Under the pieces are notes generated by a model. It worked only from the letters and a program-made list of their open reading frames with translations, was not told the origin of the DNA and did not search any database. Positions 49,721 through 59,320 of a DNA stretch of 64,000 bases are shown in pieces. Numbering within the stretch: the stretch's first letter is position 1; the number at the start of each line of letters is the position of its first letter. The position numbers were made by a program, and so were the translations under genes. Source of the stretch: Phyllobacterium zundukense (GTDB lineage Bacteria; Pseudomonadota; Alphaproteobacteria; Rhizobiales; Rhizobiaceae); the NCBI RefSeq assembly GCF_002764115.1, contig NZ_CP017940.1, forward strand, positions 124,001-188,000, given 5' to 3'.

Positions 49721-50737
49721 TTACAGGCTCATGGCAGACAGCCATTCATCGATCCAGGCCTTGCGGTTCCTTGAGACTTCCTCCGGCGAAAAGATTAATG
49801 TCTTTTCCGGTTTTACCAGCGTTTCAAAAGCCGGATTGAGCGGCGCGCTTGTCTTGGCGGCCGGGAACATCCAGTTGTTTTCCGGGATCGCATCCTGGAA
49901 TGCGGTGCTGGTGATGAACGCCAGGAACTGCGCCGACAGCGGATTTTTTGCGCCGTTCACTGTTTGCGCGGCTACTTCCACCTGCAGATAATGACCCTCT
50001 TTAAATGCGGCAGCCTTGTAGCGTTCAGTCTTCTCCGCAATCAGATGATAGGCGGGCGAAGTGGTGTAGGAGAGAACAAATGGCGCTTCACCCTTGGTGA
50101 ACAGGCCATAGGCTTCCGACCAGCCGGGCGTTACCGTCAACACGCGGTCCTTCAGCTTGCCCCAGGCTTCGCCAGCCTTGTCGCCATAGACCGATTTCAC
50201 CCAGAGCAGCAGGCCGAGACCGGGTGTCGAGGTGCGCGGGTCTTCGATGACGATCTTCTGTTTCGGATCGCCTTCGACCAGTTCTTTCAGACTCGTGGGC
50301 GGATTTTTCAGTTTTTCGGTGTCATAGATGACGGCGAAATAACCATAGTCATAGGGAACGAATGTATCGTCCTTGTAACCTCCAGGAATGGCGATCGCAC
50401 TGGTGTCGATGCCATGCGGTGCAAAGAGACCGGTTTGGCTGGCCTCATAGGTCAGGTTCGTGTCGAGGCCGAGAACGATATCGGCCTTTGTCGACGCCCC
50501 CTCAAGTTTCAGCCGGTTAAGCAGCGCAACGCCATCGGTGACTGCCACGAACTCGACGGTGCAGCTGCACTGCTTCTCGAAAGCGTCCTTGACTTTCGGA
50601 CCTGGACCCCACTCTGCGGTGAAACTTTCATAGGTATAGACGGTTAGCTTGCCGTCGGCCTTTGCCGGGGCTGTCAGGCCGAGCGCCAGCGCGCCAACCA
50701 GAATTGCTGATTTCACAAGTGTATTGAACGGCCGCAT
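49721..50737 (-). CDS. thiB: Thiamine-binding periplasmic protein
   Basis: Substrate-binding protein of the thiamine importer, 338 residues. Signal peptide to about residue 27 ([12 protein letters not shown]). Motifs [36 protein letters not shown] and [12 protein letters not shown] match TbpA/ThiB. It binds thiamine, its monophosphate and diphosphate. First gene of thiBPQ, 60 or so bases downstream of a TPP riboswitch. Confidence 0.94.
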   Translation of the reverse strand: MRPFNTLVKSAILVGALALGLTAPAKADGKLTVYTYESFTAEWGPGPKVKDAFEKQCSCTVEFVAVTDGVALLNRLKLEGASTKADIVLGLDTNLTYEASQTGLFAPHGIDTSAIAIPGGYKDDTFVPYDYGYFAVIYDTEKLKNPPTSLKELVEGDPKQKIVIEDPRTSTPGLGLLLWVKSVYGDKAGEAWGKLKDRVLTVTPGWSEAYGLFTKGEAPFVLSYTTSPAYHLIAEKTERYKAAAFKEGHYLQVEVAAQTVNGAKNPLSAQFLAFITSTAFQDAIPENNWMFPAAKTSAPLNPAFETLVKPEKTLIFSPEEVSRNRKAWIDEWLSAMSL

Positions 50738-50794
50738 CGGCGTCTCCTATGGTTACAATTCAAAAGGATTGATGCGCCGGCTTTTCCTGCCGCG

Positions 50795-50900
50795 TCTAAT
50801 CCCTCCGCCGGTACAAACCGGATCAGGTTCCGCGGGTTGGCAGGATTTCTCCCAAAGCCTCTCAGCCTGTCTCAGTTGGACAGGCACCCCGTTAGAGCGT
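50795..50900 (-). promoter_or_regulatory. TPP (THI-box) riboswitch upstream of thiB
   Basis: On the minus strand the conserved elements occur in order: GGGGTGCC at the 5' end, GCTGAGA, ACCC, GAACCTGATC and GGCGGAGGGA at the 3' end, with the P2, P4 and P5 helices of the class. It lies about 57 bases before the thiB ATG. No long poly-T terminator follows it, so control of translation (ribosome site near 50743) is more likely than termination. High thiamine diphosphate would shut off thiBPQ. Confidence 0.92.
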
Positions 50901-51014
50901 TGCAAACATTAAAGATAAAGCTGCAGCGGCGCAAGCAGGGTTACCTTGCTGTCTAACGATATACGCCTCCTTTGCCACGCCCGCCTTTGCGTCTGGCCAT
51001 TGAGTTGGTGGGAA

Positions 51015-51350
51015 AGACGGGCGGTCGTCGAAGCGCGTCTTTTGGTAGTGATATGCGATCCGAAGACCGCCCGTCCGGCGTTTTTCTATCGCATCCGTTC
51101 CGCGTCGCGACGGCAGCGGCCGGGCTCGTAGCCCTTACCTGACCCACCGCCCCTCACAGTGCTCGTCCAGCACGCACCGGTCCTAGTACCGGCAGGGGAA
51201 CCCTTGGACGCAACTTCCCCGGACAGCGGGTCATCCGTTACCCGCCATCGGAGGCGCCGATCCTCTCCCCGCTTCGAACGGCTCCGGAAGCAGTTCCCCG
51301 TGGAAAGGACCGAGTTAGAATAGCTGAGGTTGGAGGGTGTTGGATAAGTT
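51015..51350. other. Hairpin-rich segment, candidate structured RNA
   Basis: Perfect short stems occur at high density. GACGGGCGGTC at 51016-51026 pairs with its complement at 51064-51074. Then come GGGCT-CGT-AGCCC (51121-51133), TGCT/AGCA around 51159-51171, CCGGT-CCTAGT-ACCGG (51178-51193) and GCGGGT/ACCCGC (51226-51245). Hairpins with few mismatches suggest a folded RNA. I compared it by eye with RNase P, tmRNA, SRP RNA and cobalamin riboswitch cores and found no match. Strand is unknown. Confidence 0.4.
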
Positions 51351-51421
51351 GGCGGGAATATTTGAAAGCGGTGGGATCGTGCAAGGTTCGACCGGCACCT
51401 TTCTTCTCCAACAATGCAGGT

Positions 51422-51636
51422 GCCTCCCTCTCCGTCATCCTCGGGCTTGACCCGAGGACCCATGGCAAAGGGGCGAGAATTTATCCACCATCCCGACGCG
51501 ATCCAGGGAACGAAACCGTCAACGCAAACGGCCATTGGGAATTTCACTTTGCTGGAATGCGTTGCGTGCCGTGATATCTCAGTCCTTCTCAACCGTGGGT
51601 CCTCGGGTCAAGCCCGAGGATGACGGAGAGGGAGGC
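51422..51636. repeat. Composite palindromic repeat with 41-base inverted arms
   Basis: Arms at 51422-51462 and 51596-51636 are exact reverse complements over 41 bases, with a 133-base spacer. Each arm contains its own hairpin, CCTCGGG-CTTGA-CCCGAGG. Single copies of this CCTCGGGCTTGACCCGAGG type are common between genes in rhizobial genomes in my recollection. Two in inverted orientation resemble a REPIN or MITE-like unit. There is no coding capacity. Confidence 0.8.
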
Positions 51637-51766
51637 GCTTTTCGATCACGGCAAGATCATCGCGAAACGATCCCTCTCTTGAATTTTCCAAGGATCACGT
51701 CGGGATAGTTTCGGTCCCGCTCCATCAAAGCTATGCGGCTGACCTTACCCATGCTATGGGCGATTC

Positions 51767-52402
51767 ATGAGCAAATTCGTTATTCTTCTCGGCGGAATCG
51801 TCCATGTTACCGACCGTCTCCGGCAGCTCGTAGCCGGGGCCCGGGTTCTGGCGGCAGACGGGGGTATTGCGCATGCCGAAGCGCTGGGTCTCACACCGGA
51901 GCTCTGGCTTGGCGATTTTGACTCGACATCTCCTGAGCTCGATGCCCAGTACGCTGATGTGCCCCGTTCGGTTTTCCCCGCAGCCAAGGACATGACCGAT
52001 GGTGAGCTGGCACTGAATGAAGCCTGGCGGCTCGGTGCCACCGAAGTCATCCTCTGCGGTGCGTTCGGCGGTCCGCGCACCGATCACACACTCCTGCATT
52101 TGACGATGGCGACCCGTTATGCGGCCGAAGGACGAAAGCTCGTTCTCTCCAGTGGCAGCGAGGAGGCGCACCCGCTGGTTGCAGGTTCCCATGACTTCGA
52201 TTTTGCCGACGGAACCCCCTTCAGCATTGTTGCATTTACGCCATTGCAGGGGCTTTTTATCGAGGGCGCGCGCTGGCCTTTGGAAAATATGGAACTTTTT
52301 TTTGGTTCATCCCTTACAGTATCGAATGCTGTGTGTGGAAATCTCCACGTATCGCTCCATTCGGGTAAAGCAATCCTGATTGCTGCCCCGCAAGTTGCCT
52401 AA
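51767..52402 (+). CDS. thiN: Thiamine pyrophosphokinase
   Basis: Converts thiamine to thiamine diphosphate using ATP. 211 residues with the family motifs ADGGIAHAEALG (near residue 30), LGDFDS, and GAFGGPRTDHTLLHL (about residue 105). It is divergent from the thiBPQ importer, which fits a salvage route: imported thiamine is phosphorylated directly. No thiamine synthesis genes are seen in the window. ATG 51767 is well placed. Confidence 0.9.
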   Translation: MSKFVILLGGIVHVTDRLRQLVAGARVLAADGGIAHAEALGLTPELWLGDFDSTSPELDAQYADVPRSVFPAAKDMTDGELALNEAWRLGATEVILCGAFGGPRTDHTLLHLTMATRYAAEGRKLVLSSGSEEAHPLVAGSHDFDFADGTPFSIVAFTPLQGLFIEGARWPLENMELFFGSSLTVSNAVCGNLHVSLHSGKAILIAAPQVA

Positions 52403-52495
52403 CGCTTGTAAAACAAAGCGGAAAGTGTAATTGTTGCGGCACAGCATTGGGGACGCAAGCTGGTGAGTTTGGTTTTTAAACGGGAGAGGTCTTCC

Positions 52496-52780
52496 ATGTT
52501 GAAAAGTTTGTCTACGATCGCAGTTGCAGGGCTTTTGGCACTTTCCGTGGCCGGTTGTACAACAAGTGACCAGCGTATAGCAGGTTACGGCGTTGGTGGT
52601 GCCGCATTGGGTGCATTGGCCGGTGGTGCAATCACAGGTAGTGGCCGCGGCGCTCTCGCCGGTGCTGCGATCGGTGGTGCTTCGGGTGCTGTCGTTGGGG
52701 CCGCAACCAATCCTCGATCCAGCGGCTATTGCACTTATCAAAATCGCTATGGCGAACGTTATCGGGCTCCTTGCCGCTAA
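52496..52780 (+). CDS. Glycine-zipper lipoprotein, copy 1
   Basis: 94 residues from ATG 52496, preceded by GGGAGAGG. Signal peptide with lipobox LSVAGC (Cys near residue 20), followed by a glycine-zipper stretch of about 45 residues rich in GGA and AGG (GVGGAALGALAGGAITGSG). C-terminal end contains two cysteines, SGYCTYQNRYGERYRAPC. Similar to the 17-kDa surface antigen/YMGG family of outer-membrane lipoproteins. A tandem relative follows. Confidence 0.85.
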   Translation: MLKSLSTIAVAGLLALSVAGCTTSDQRIAGYGVGGAALGALAGGAITGSGRGALAGAAIGGASGAVVGAATNPRSSGYCTYQNRYGERYRAPCR

Positions 52781-52799
52781 TGATCAGCTGACGTTCCGA

Positions 52800-52835
52800 A
52801 TAAAACAGGCCGGGCATCTCCGGCCTGTTTTATTT
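52800..52835 (+). terminator. Terminator after glycine-zipper copy 1
   Basis: AAAACAGGCCGG and CCGGCCTGTTTT arms with a short loop and TATTTT tail. The same stem sequence recurs after copy 2. Confidence 0.9.
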
Positions 52836-52925
52836 TGGAGGTGGCACAGGGCTGTGCAATCTTTCTTCTGCCGCATTAGCGAAGCAGGGTCGTGCCCTCA
52901 ATATTGTGAAGTGAGAGGATTGATT

Positions 52926-53297
52926 ATGAAATTTCGTCTGACCGCCATAGCGGTTTCTGCCCTGCTGGCAGTGTCTGTTGCCGGTTGTGCGACAAGTGAA
53001 CAGAATCAACGTGCCGGGACGGGCGCCTTGATTGGTGGCGGTGTCGGTGCGCTGGCCGGCCAGGCTCTCGGGCGTGATACGAAGAGCACGATTGTCGGTG
53101 CTGCCGGTGGTGCGCTGCTTGGTGCGGCTGTCGGAACAGTGACGACGCCGCGCGGACAGGAACAGAATCTGTGCCGTTACCAGCGCCGGGATGGTTCGAT
53201 TTATACGGCCCCATGCGAAGGCAATGGCGGCGGGGCCTATGATGGCGGCGGTTACAGCGGCGGTGGCGGCTATAGCAGCGGCGGCGGCGGTTACTAA
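52926..53297 (+). CDS. Glycine-zipper lipoprotein, copy 2
   Basis: 123 residues from ATG 52926. Lipobox VSVAGC with Cys near residue 21, and a glycine-zipper core (GALIGGGVGALAGQALG) that parallels copy 1. The C-terminal pair LCRYQRRDGSIYTAPC resembles copy 1 and is followed by a tail of GGG, GGY and SGG repeats missing from copy 1. A duplication with later divergence is likely. Surface or envelope role is inferred from the family. Confidence 0.84.
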   Translation: MKFRLTAIAVSALLAVSVAGCATSEQNQRAGTGALIGGGVGALAGQALGRDTKSTIVGAAGGALLGAAVGTVTTPRGQEQNLCRYQRRDGSIYTAPCEGNGGGAYDGGGYSGGGGYSSGGGGY

Positions 53298-53320
53298 CCG
53301 CAGCTTTGCTGAGTTAATTC

Positions 53321-53350
53321 AAACAGGCCGGAATTTCCGGCCTGTTTCAT
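53321..53350 (+). terminator. Terminator after glycine-zipper copy 2
   Basis: AAACAGGCCGG and CCGGCCTGTTT around AATTT, with TCATTT following; the stem is the same as that after copy 1. Confidence 0.85.
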
Positions 53351-53443
53351 TTGACAGCGGCGGCATTCTCGCCGACAAGGCCACGTTCGGGCGCCGTGAC
53401 CGGTTTCCGATCGTTGCTCCAATTCCCAGAACTGAAAATTTCC

Positions 53444-55261
53444 ATGGCTCCACCTCTTCTTCGCCTTGACCGGATCGCACTGACATTTGGCGGCACACCG
53501 CTTTTAAGCGATGCGGCCATCTCCGTCGGTGAAGGCGATCGCATCGCGCTTGTCGGGCGCAATGGATCGGGTAAATCGACGCTGTTGAAAATTGCCGCCG
53601 GCTTCATTACGCCAACCGATGGCGAAGTGTTCAAGCATCCGGGTGTAACGGTACGCTATCTGGCACAGGCGCCCGACATGGAAGGTTTTGCCAACGTCCG
53701 GGATTACGTCGAAGCGGGTCTCGGGCCTGCCGACGATCTGTACCGCGTCAGTTATCTGCTCGAGCATCTCGGCCTGACCGGCGACGAAAAGCCCGACAAT
53801 CTTTCCGGCGGCGAAACGCGGCGTGCGGCATTGGCCAAAGTCCTGGCACCGCAGCCGGACATTCTGTTGCTCGACGAGCCGACAAACCATCTCGACCTGA
53901 CGACGATCGAATGGCTGGAAGATGAATTGCGGCAGATCCGCTCCGCCATGGTGGTGATCTCGCACGACAGGCGGTTTCTGGAGAATGTCAGCCGCTCGAC
54001 GATCTGGCTCGATCGCGGCGTCACGAAGCGCCTGGACCAGGGTTTCGGCGCCTTCGAGGAATGGCGCGACAAGGTCCTCGAAGAGGAAGAGCGCGACCTG
54101 CACAAGCTCGGGCGCCAGATCGTGCGCGAAGAGCATTGGTTGCGCTATGGCGTGACAGCCCGGCGCAAGCGCAACATGCGCCGGCTCGGCGAGCTTCAAT
54201 CCATGCGCAGTGAGTTCCGCAATCATCGCGGGGCTCAGGGCAAGGCAGTGTTGAAGGCGAGCGATGCAAAGGAATCCGGTAAGCTCGTCATCGAAGCGGA
54301 ACATCTAGTCAAGGCCTATGGCAGCAATGTGCTTGTCAACGACTTCTCCACGCGGATCCAGCGTGGAAACTGCGTCGGCTTCGTCGGTCCGAATGGTGCG
54401 GGAAAGACAACGCTTTTGTCGATGCTGACCGGGGTGCTTGCCCCGGACAGCGGCTTCGTCAAGCTCGGCACCAACCTCGAGATCGCCATCCTCGACCAGA
54501 GGCGCGACAGTCTCAATCTCGAACAGACGCTTTCGGACTATCTGACCGACGGGCGCGGCGAGAATGTCATCGTCAATGGCGAACAGCGCCATGTCGCTTC
54601 CTATATGAAGGACTTCCTGTTCCAGCCCGAGCAATTGCGCACGCCCATCCGCGAACTCTCCGGTGGTGAGAGAGCGCGCCTGATGCTGGCGCGGGTTCTC
54701 GCCCGCCCGGCCAATCTGCTGGTCCTCGACGAGCCGACCAACGATCTCGACATGGAGACGCTCGATTTGCTGCAGGAGCTGGTGGCGGGTTTTGCCGGCA
54801 CCGTGCTTCTCGTCAGCCACGACCGCGATTTCCTCGACAGGACGGTGACCTCGGTCATTGCGCCCGAAGGCGATGGCCGCTGGCTGGAATATGCGGGTGG
54901 CTATACGGACATGCTGGCGCAGCGCAAGGAAGCGCTCGCAACGCGCAAGGATCTGAAGAGCGCCAAGCCGCAGGCTGTCGCAGGTACGCAGCCGGAGAAG
55001 GTGCAGGTGCAGCGCGAGGAGAAACGCAAGCTCTCCTACAAGCAGAAATTCGCGCTTGAAACGCTGCCGGGAAAGATGGAGGCATTGCACGCCGAAGTTG
55101 CGGCGCTTGAGAAGAAGCTGGCGGATCCCGACCTGTTCAGTAAAAACCCGGCCCTCTTCAACAAGACCGTCGAAGAAATCGGCAAGAAGCGGCACAATCT
55201 TGAAACAATTGAGCACGAATGGCTGGAGCTCGAAATGCTGCGCGAGGAGATCGAGGGCTAA
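53444..55261 (+). CDS. ABC-F family ATPase (Uup-like)
   Basis: Soluble translation-associated ATPase without membrane segments. 605 residues from ATG 53444; the open frame begins at 53351 but the first 31 residues are not conserved. Two ABC domains: Walker A GRNGSGKST with LSGGETRRAALAK, and GPNGAGKTT with LSGGERARLMLARV; both Walker B motifs (LLLDEPTNHLDL and LVLDEPTNDLDM) are intact. The linker has the arm-like basic helix, and residues 520-600 form a coiled coil (KLSYKQKFALETLPGKME), as in Uup. Stop overlaps the zapA stop on the other strand. Confidence 0.9.
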   Translation: MAPPLLRLDRIALTFGGTPLLSDAAISVGEGDRIALVGRNGSGKSTLLKIAAGFITPTDGEVFKHPGVTVRYLAQAPDMEGFANVRDYVEAGLGPADDLYRVSYLLEHLGLTGDEKPDNLSGGETRRAALAKVLAPQPDILLLDEPTNHLDLTTIEWLEDELRQIRSAMVVISHDRRFLENVSRSTIWLDRGVTKRLDQGFGAFEEWRDKVLEEEERDLHKLGRQIVREEHWLRYGVTARRKRNMRRLGELQSMRSEFRNHRGAQGKAVLKASDAKESGKLVIEAEHLVKAYGSNVLVNDFSTRIQRGNCVGFVGPNGAGKTTLLSMLTGVLAPDSGFVKLGTNLEIAILDQRRDSLNLEQTLSDYLTDGRGENVIVNGEQRHVASYMKDFLFQPEQLRTPIRELSGGERARLMLARVLARPANLLVLDEPTNDLDMETLDLLQELVAGFAGTVLLVSHDRDFLDRTVTSVIAPEGDGRWLEYAGGYTDMLAQRKEALATRKDLKSAKPQAVAGTQPEKVQVQREEKRKLSYKQKFALETLPGKMEALHAEVAALEKKLADPDLFSKNPALFNKTVEEIGKKRHNLETIEHEWLELEMLREEIEG

Positions 55262-55623
55262 TTCGCCTTCGGCGCGAGCTTGGTTGCAAGCGTCTCAATA
55301 CGGGACGTCACCTCTGACAGAACGCCGGTGATCGCTGCATCGTTCTTGTCGGCCTTTAACAAGGCTTCGTCACGGCTCTTGCGCAGCGCTTCGGCCTCGT
55401 TTTCAAGTCCCTTGACACGCATTTGCAGTTCGTTGAGCTCGTCCATCACCATGATGCCGGCCATGACGGTCAGGCGCAGATCGCCGATCTCGCCAAATGA
55501 TGATTTGAGATGGGTGACATAGCGGTCGAAGCGCTCGGCGAGGCCAGTCAGATGCTGTTCCTGGCCCTCATCGCAAGCCATTCTGTAGGCTTTGCCATCA
55601 ATCGTAACGGTTACAGTGGCCAT
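55258..55623 (-). CDS. zapA: Cell division protein ZapA
   Basis: FtsZ-ring stabilising protein, 121 residues. N-terminal beta-strand region VTVTIDGKAYRMACDEGQE and C-terminal helix that dimerises through a coiled coil (LQMRVKGLENEAEALRKSRDEAL). Length and layout match rhizobial ZapA. It is downstream of the DUF4164-like gene, with 18 bases between, so they are likely one transcript. The 6S RNA often found after zapA is not visible here, because the end overlaps the ABC-F gene. Confidence 0.9.
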   Translation of the reverse strand: MATVTVTIDGKAYRMACDEGQEQHLTGLAERFDRYVTHLKSSFGEIGDLRLTVMAGIMVMDELNELQMRVKGLENEAEALRKSRDEALLKADKNDAAITGVLSEVTSRIETLATKLAPKAN

Positions 55624-55641
55624 GCTCGTCTCTTCCCAGCT

Positions 55642-55914
55642 CTATCGATCAAGTACAGTCCGGATGGATTCCATCGCGGCCACAAGACGGCGGGAGACCT
55701 CCTTGTTCGCCGCTTCGAGACGCTCGGCCCGTCCTTCCGACGCATCGAGCTCCTGGGCCAGCTTGCGCCGGTCCATGTTCATGCGCTGGACCTCTTCTTC
55801 GGCTTCGGCAAAATCGCCCTCATGTTCCAGGCGCATTTCAACCGCATCCTCAAGGAGGGTCAGGGCTTTCCCCAATCTTTCAAGAACCTGTTTGAGGGTG
55901 GCTTCCGATGCCAT
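55642..55914 (-). CDS. DUF4164-like coiled-coil protein
   Basis: 90 residues from ATG 55914 (the frame extends to 55980, without support). Nearly all helical, with E/R/L heptads: LERLGKALTLLEDAVEMRLEH and LAQELDASEGRAERLEAANK. I recall small coiled-coil proteins of this type (annotated DUF4164) next to zapA in Rhizobiales. Likely co-expressed with zapA, and may act with it in division, but that is not shown. Confidence 0.75.
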   Translation of the reverse strand: MASEATLKQVLERLGKALTLLEDAVEMRLEHEGDFAEAEEEVQRMNMDRRKLAQELDASEGRAERLEAANKEVSRRLVAAMESIRTVLDR

Positions 55915-56229
55915 TTTCAACGTTTCCCCATGTGTTACTCTTTTACGCGAATCGCAAAAAGAAGAACAGCTTATGTTCAAGAGTCTAGAGGTTACATCAA
56001 CGCCGCGTCAATCAATCCGCGTTGTCATCGTTCATTCATGCACTGATAATAATCCTTTGCGACGATTGACCTCGCTTTTCTACGGAGCCGAATTGACCGA
56101 TATTACCGCGTGTTCATCCGGGTTTTATTGACTCCCTGATGACACCTGCTATGTGTCGCGTGCCTTTTGGATTTGGTCTGACCGGCTTCCAGAAACGGCA
56201 TCTCCTTTGCTCCTCGAAAGACGGTAAAC
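55915..56229. other. Divergent promoter region between the DUF4164-like gene and tkt
   Basis: 315 bases between divergent starts. No credible gene was seen; frames here are short and lack family resemblance. One GANTC site (GAATC, 55952-55956) lies near the DUF4164-like start. Likely holds promoters for both directions. Confidence 0.5.
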
Positions 56230-58215
56230 ATGACCAATTCTGAAAAATCCAACCAAATGGCCAATGCAATCCGCTTTTTGTCGGCAGATGCAGTGGAGAA
56301 GGCCAATTCGGGCCATCCGGGCCTGCCCATGGGCGCAGCTGACATTGCGACCGTCCTTTACACCCGCTTCCTCAAATTTGATCCCAAGTCGCCGCACTGG
56401 GCGGACCGCGACCGTTTCGTGCTCTCGGCCGGCCATGGCTCGATGCTGCTCTATTCGCTGCTGTATCTTACCGGCTACGAAGACATGACCATCGACGAGA
56501 TCAAGAATTTCCGTCAGCTCGGCTCGCGGACGGCGGGGCATCCCGAATATGGTCACGCGTCCGGCATCGAAACGACGACCGGCCCGCTCGGCCAGGGTCT
56601 TGCCAACGCCGTGGGCATGGCCCTGTCGGAGCGTATCATGAACGCGCATTTCGGCGATGATCTGGTCGATCACCATACCTATGTCATCGTCGGCGACGGC
56701 TGCCTGATGGAAGGCATCAGCCAGGAGGCGATCGCTCTCGCCGGTCATCTCAAACTGAATAAGCTCATTGTTTTCTGGGACCACAACAACATCTCCATCG
56801 ATGGTCCGGTTTCATTAGCCGACAATACGGATCAGTGTGCACGCGTCGAGGCTTCCGGCTGGAATTCCCTCCAAGTCGACGGCCATGATCAGGATGCCAT
56901 TGCCGCCGCAATCGAGAAGGCGCAAAAGTCCGACAAGCCGACGCTGATTGCCTGCAAGACGACGATCGGTTTCGGCGCTCCGACCAAGGCCGGTACCAAC
57001 AAGGTTCACGGCTCACCCCTCGGCGCCGAAGAGCTGGCCGGTGCGCGCAAAGCACTTGGCTGGACCTCGGAACCCTTCGTGGTTCCCGCTGACATTCTGG
57101 GGGACTGGCGCGCCGCGGGTCAGCGTTCCGCCAAGGACCACACGGCATGGCAGCAGCGTCTCGAAGCCAGGGATTCAAACACCCGTTCGGAATTTGAACG
57201 CCGCATTCGCGGTGATCTGCCCGGCAATTTCGAAGCGGCAATCACCGCCTACAAGAAGAAGCTGTCCGAAGAAAAGCCGAAGGTAGCGACCCGCAAGGCT
57301 TCCGAGATGGCGCTCGAAGTCATCAATGGCATTCTGGCCGAAACCATCGGCGGTTCAGCAGACCTGACGGGTTCCAACAATACGAAGACCAGTCAGACCC
57401 AGAATATCACTCCAGAGGATTACGGTCAGCGTTACGTGCATTACGGCATTCGCGAGCATGGCATGGCGGCTGCGATGAATGGTATGGCGCTGCACGGTGG
57501 TCTCATTCCCTATTCGGGTACCTTCCTGACGTTCTCCGACTACGCCCGCGGTGCGATGCGTCTTTCCAGCCTGATGGGCATTCGTGTGATCTATGTCATG
57601 ACGCACGACTCGATCGGCCTTGGCGAAGATGGTCCGACGCACCAGCCGGTCGAGCATCTGGCGGCCTTGCGCGCCATTCCGAACAATTATGTGTTCCGTC
57701 CAGCCGACGTTGTTGAAACGGCGGAATGCTGGGAACTGGCGCTCAAGTCACGCAAGACACCCTCGACGATTGCCCTGACCCGCCAGAACCTGCCGACCGT
57801 TCGCACCGAACATGTCGACGAGAACAAATGCGCCTATGGTGCCTATGAGCTTGCACCGGCAAACGGCAAGGCGGAAGTCACGATCTTTGCAACCGGTTCT
57901 GAAGTCGAGATCGCACTCAATGCGCGTACGCAGCTGGAGCAGAACGGTCATCCGGCCCGTGTGGTTTCGGTTCCCTGCTTCGAACTCTTTGAGCAGCAAA
58001 GCGATGAATACAAGCGCACCCTGATCGGCGATGCGCCGGTGAAGGTAGCAGTCGAAGCTGCCATTCGCCTCGGCTGGGACCGCTTTATCGGTCTCGATGG
58101 CATCTTCGTCGGCATGACCGGCTTCGGGGCCAGTGGCCCGATCGAAGCGCTGTACAAGCATTTCGGGATCACCGCGGACGCAATTGTCGCAGCGGCAGAA
58201 AGCAAGTTGAAATAA
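56230..58215 (+). CDS. tkt: Transketolase
   Basis: TPP-dependent enzyme of the pentose phosphate pathway and Calvin-type sugar shuffling, transferring two-carbon units between sugar phosphates. 661 residues, the usual length. TPP-binding motif [13 protein letters not shown] (near residue 156), sugar-phosphate residues in GHGSMLLYS, and the pyrimidine-domain motif [18 protein letters not shown]. First of three genes tkt-gap-pgk, a common alphaproteobacterial cluster. Confidence 0.96.
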   Translation: MTNSEKSNQMANAIRFLSADAVEKANSGHPGLPMGAADIATVLYTRFLKFDPKSPHWADRDRFVLSAGHGSMLLYSLLYLTGYEDMTIDEIKNFRQLGSRTAGHPEYGHASGIETTTGPLGQGLANAVGMALSERIMNAHFGDDLVDHHTYVIVGDGCLMEGISQEAIALAGHLKLNKLIVFWDHNNISIDGPVSLADNTDQCARVEASGWNSLQVDGHDQDAIAAAIEKAQKSDKPTLIACKTTIGFGAPTKAGTNKVHGSPLGAEELAGARKALGWTSEPFVVPADILGDWRAAGQRSAKDHTAWQQRLEARDSNTRSEFERRIRGDLPGNFEAAITAYKKKLSEEKPKVATRKASEMALEVINGILAETIGGSADLTGSNNTKTSQTQNITPEDYGQRYVHYGIREHGMAAAMNGMALHGGLIPYSGTFLTFSDYARGAMRLSSLMGIRVIYVMTHDSIGLGEDGPTHQPVEHLAALRAIPNNYVFRPADVVETAECWELALKSRKTPSTIALTRQNLPTVRTEHVDENKCAYGAYELAPANGKAEVTIFATGSEVEIALNARTQLEQNGHPARVVSVPCFELFEQQSDEYKRTLIGDAPVKVAVEAAIRLGWDRFIGLDGIFVGMTGFGASGPIEALYKHFGITADAIVAAAESKLK

Positions 58216-58275
58216 TCTACGGATTTCCCGCACAATCCAGGCAAGGGCTCGGAAATACCCAAGGAGAAGATAAAA

Positions 58276-59283
58276 ATGACAGTTCGCGTCGCAATCAACG
58301 GATTTGGCCGCATCGGCCGTAATGTCCTTCGCGCCATCGTGGAATCCGGCCGCACCGACATCGAAGTCGTTGCGATCAATGATCTCGGTCCGGTCGAGAC
58401 GAACGCTCATCTGATGCGTTACGACAGCGTTCACGGCCGTTTCCCGGGAACCGTGACCGTTTCCGGTGATACGATCGATGTTGGCCGTGGCCCGATCAAG
58501 GTCACTGCGGTTCGCAACCCGGTGGAATTGCCGTGGAAGGAACTGAACGTTGATATCGCGCTGGAATGCACCGGTATTTTCACGGCCCGCGACAAGGCTG
58601 CGGCCCATCTTGAAGCTGGGGCGAAGCGCGTTATCGTTTCGGCGCCCGCCGAAGGTGCTGATCTCACGGTCGTTTTCGGCGTCAATGATCACAAGTTGAC
58701 CAAGGAGCATATGGTCATTTCCAATGCTTCCTGCACGACCAACTGCCTTGCACCGGTTGCCTATGTGCTGCATGAAGCCGTTGGCATCGATCACGGTTTC
58801 ATGACCACGATCCATAGCTATACCGGTGATCAGCCGACGCTGGATACGATGCACAAGGATCTCTATCGCGGCCGCGCTGCGGCGCTGTCGATGATCCCGA
58901 CCTCTACGGGTGCCGCCAAGGCTGTCGGCCTTGTTCTGCCGGACCTGAACGGTAAGCTGGACGGGACCTCGATCCGTGTCCCGACCCCGAATGTATCGGT
59001 TGTGGATTTCAAGTTCATTGCCAAGAGGTCGACAACGGTTGCCGAGATCAACGATGCCATCAAATCAGCGGCCAATGGCAAGCTGAAAGGCATTCTCGGC
59101 TACACGGACGAACCGAATGTTTCGATCGACTTCAACCACGATCCGCATTCTTCAATCTTTCACATCAGCCAGACCAAGGTCATGGAGGGCACGTTCGTGC
59201 GCGTTCTGTCCTGGTATGACAATGAATGGGGCTTCTCGAACCGCATGGGCGACACTGCTGTTGCCTTCGGCAAGGTGATCTGA
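58276..59283 (+). CDS. gap: Glyceraldehyde-3-phosphate dehydrogenase
   Basis: NAD-dependent oxidation and phosphorylation of glyceraldehyde-3-phosphate. 335 residues. NAD-binding [14 protein letters not shown] at the N-terminus and the catalytic cysteine at residue 153 in [12 protein letters not shown], with HSYTGDQ and STGAAKA substrate motifs. It is 60 bases after tkt, with AAGGAGA before the ATG. Together with pgk it serves glycolysis and gluconeogenesis. Confidence 0.97.
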   Translation: MTVRVAINGFGRIGRNVLRAIVESGRTDIEVVAINDLGPVETNAHLMRYDSVHGRFPGTVTVSGDTIDVGRGPIKVTAVRNPVELPWKELNVDIALECTGIFTARDKAAAHLEAGAKRVIVSAPAEGADLTVVFGVNDHKLTKEHMVISNASCTTNCLAPVAYVLHEAVGIDHGFMTTIHSYTGDQPTLDTMHKDLYRGRAAALSMIPTSTGAAKAVGLVLPDLNGKLDGTSIRVPTPNVSVVDFKFIAKRSTTVAEINDAIKSAANGKLKGILGYTDEPNVSIDFNHDPHSSIFHISQTKVMEGTFVRVLSWYDNEWGFSNRMGDTAVAFGKVI

Positions 59284-59320
59284 GACCTTCGATAAATCCA
59301 GCCTGATGGCCATCTGATGC

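Larger units (their letters stand above)
50901..51766. other. Gene-free kilobase with hairpins and 41-base inverted repeat
   Basis: No credible gene between the riboswitch and thiN. Open frames here, such as the one at 51086-51592, lack any family resemblance. The part at 51015-51350 is GC-rich and full of short perfect hairpins, and 51422-51636 is a composite repeat; both are treated separately. The sequence between 50901 and 51010 appears ordinary. Confidence 0.6.

Noticed and set aside
51080..51350. RNase P, tmRNA, SRP RNA or cobalamin riboswitch
   Set aside because: Looked for the conserved core sequences of each by eye and did not find them, so no family name is given.
51086..51592. 168-codon frame in the gene-free region
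   Set aside because: It runs through the hairpin-rich segment and one inverted-repeat arm, has no signal, motif or ribosome site, and its Arg/Gly-rich sequence is typical of a chance frame in repeats.
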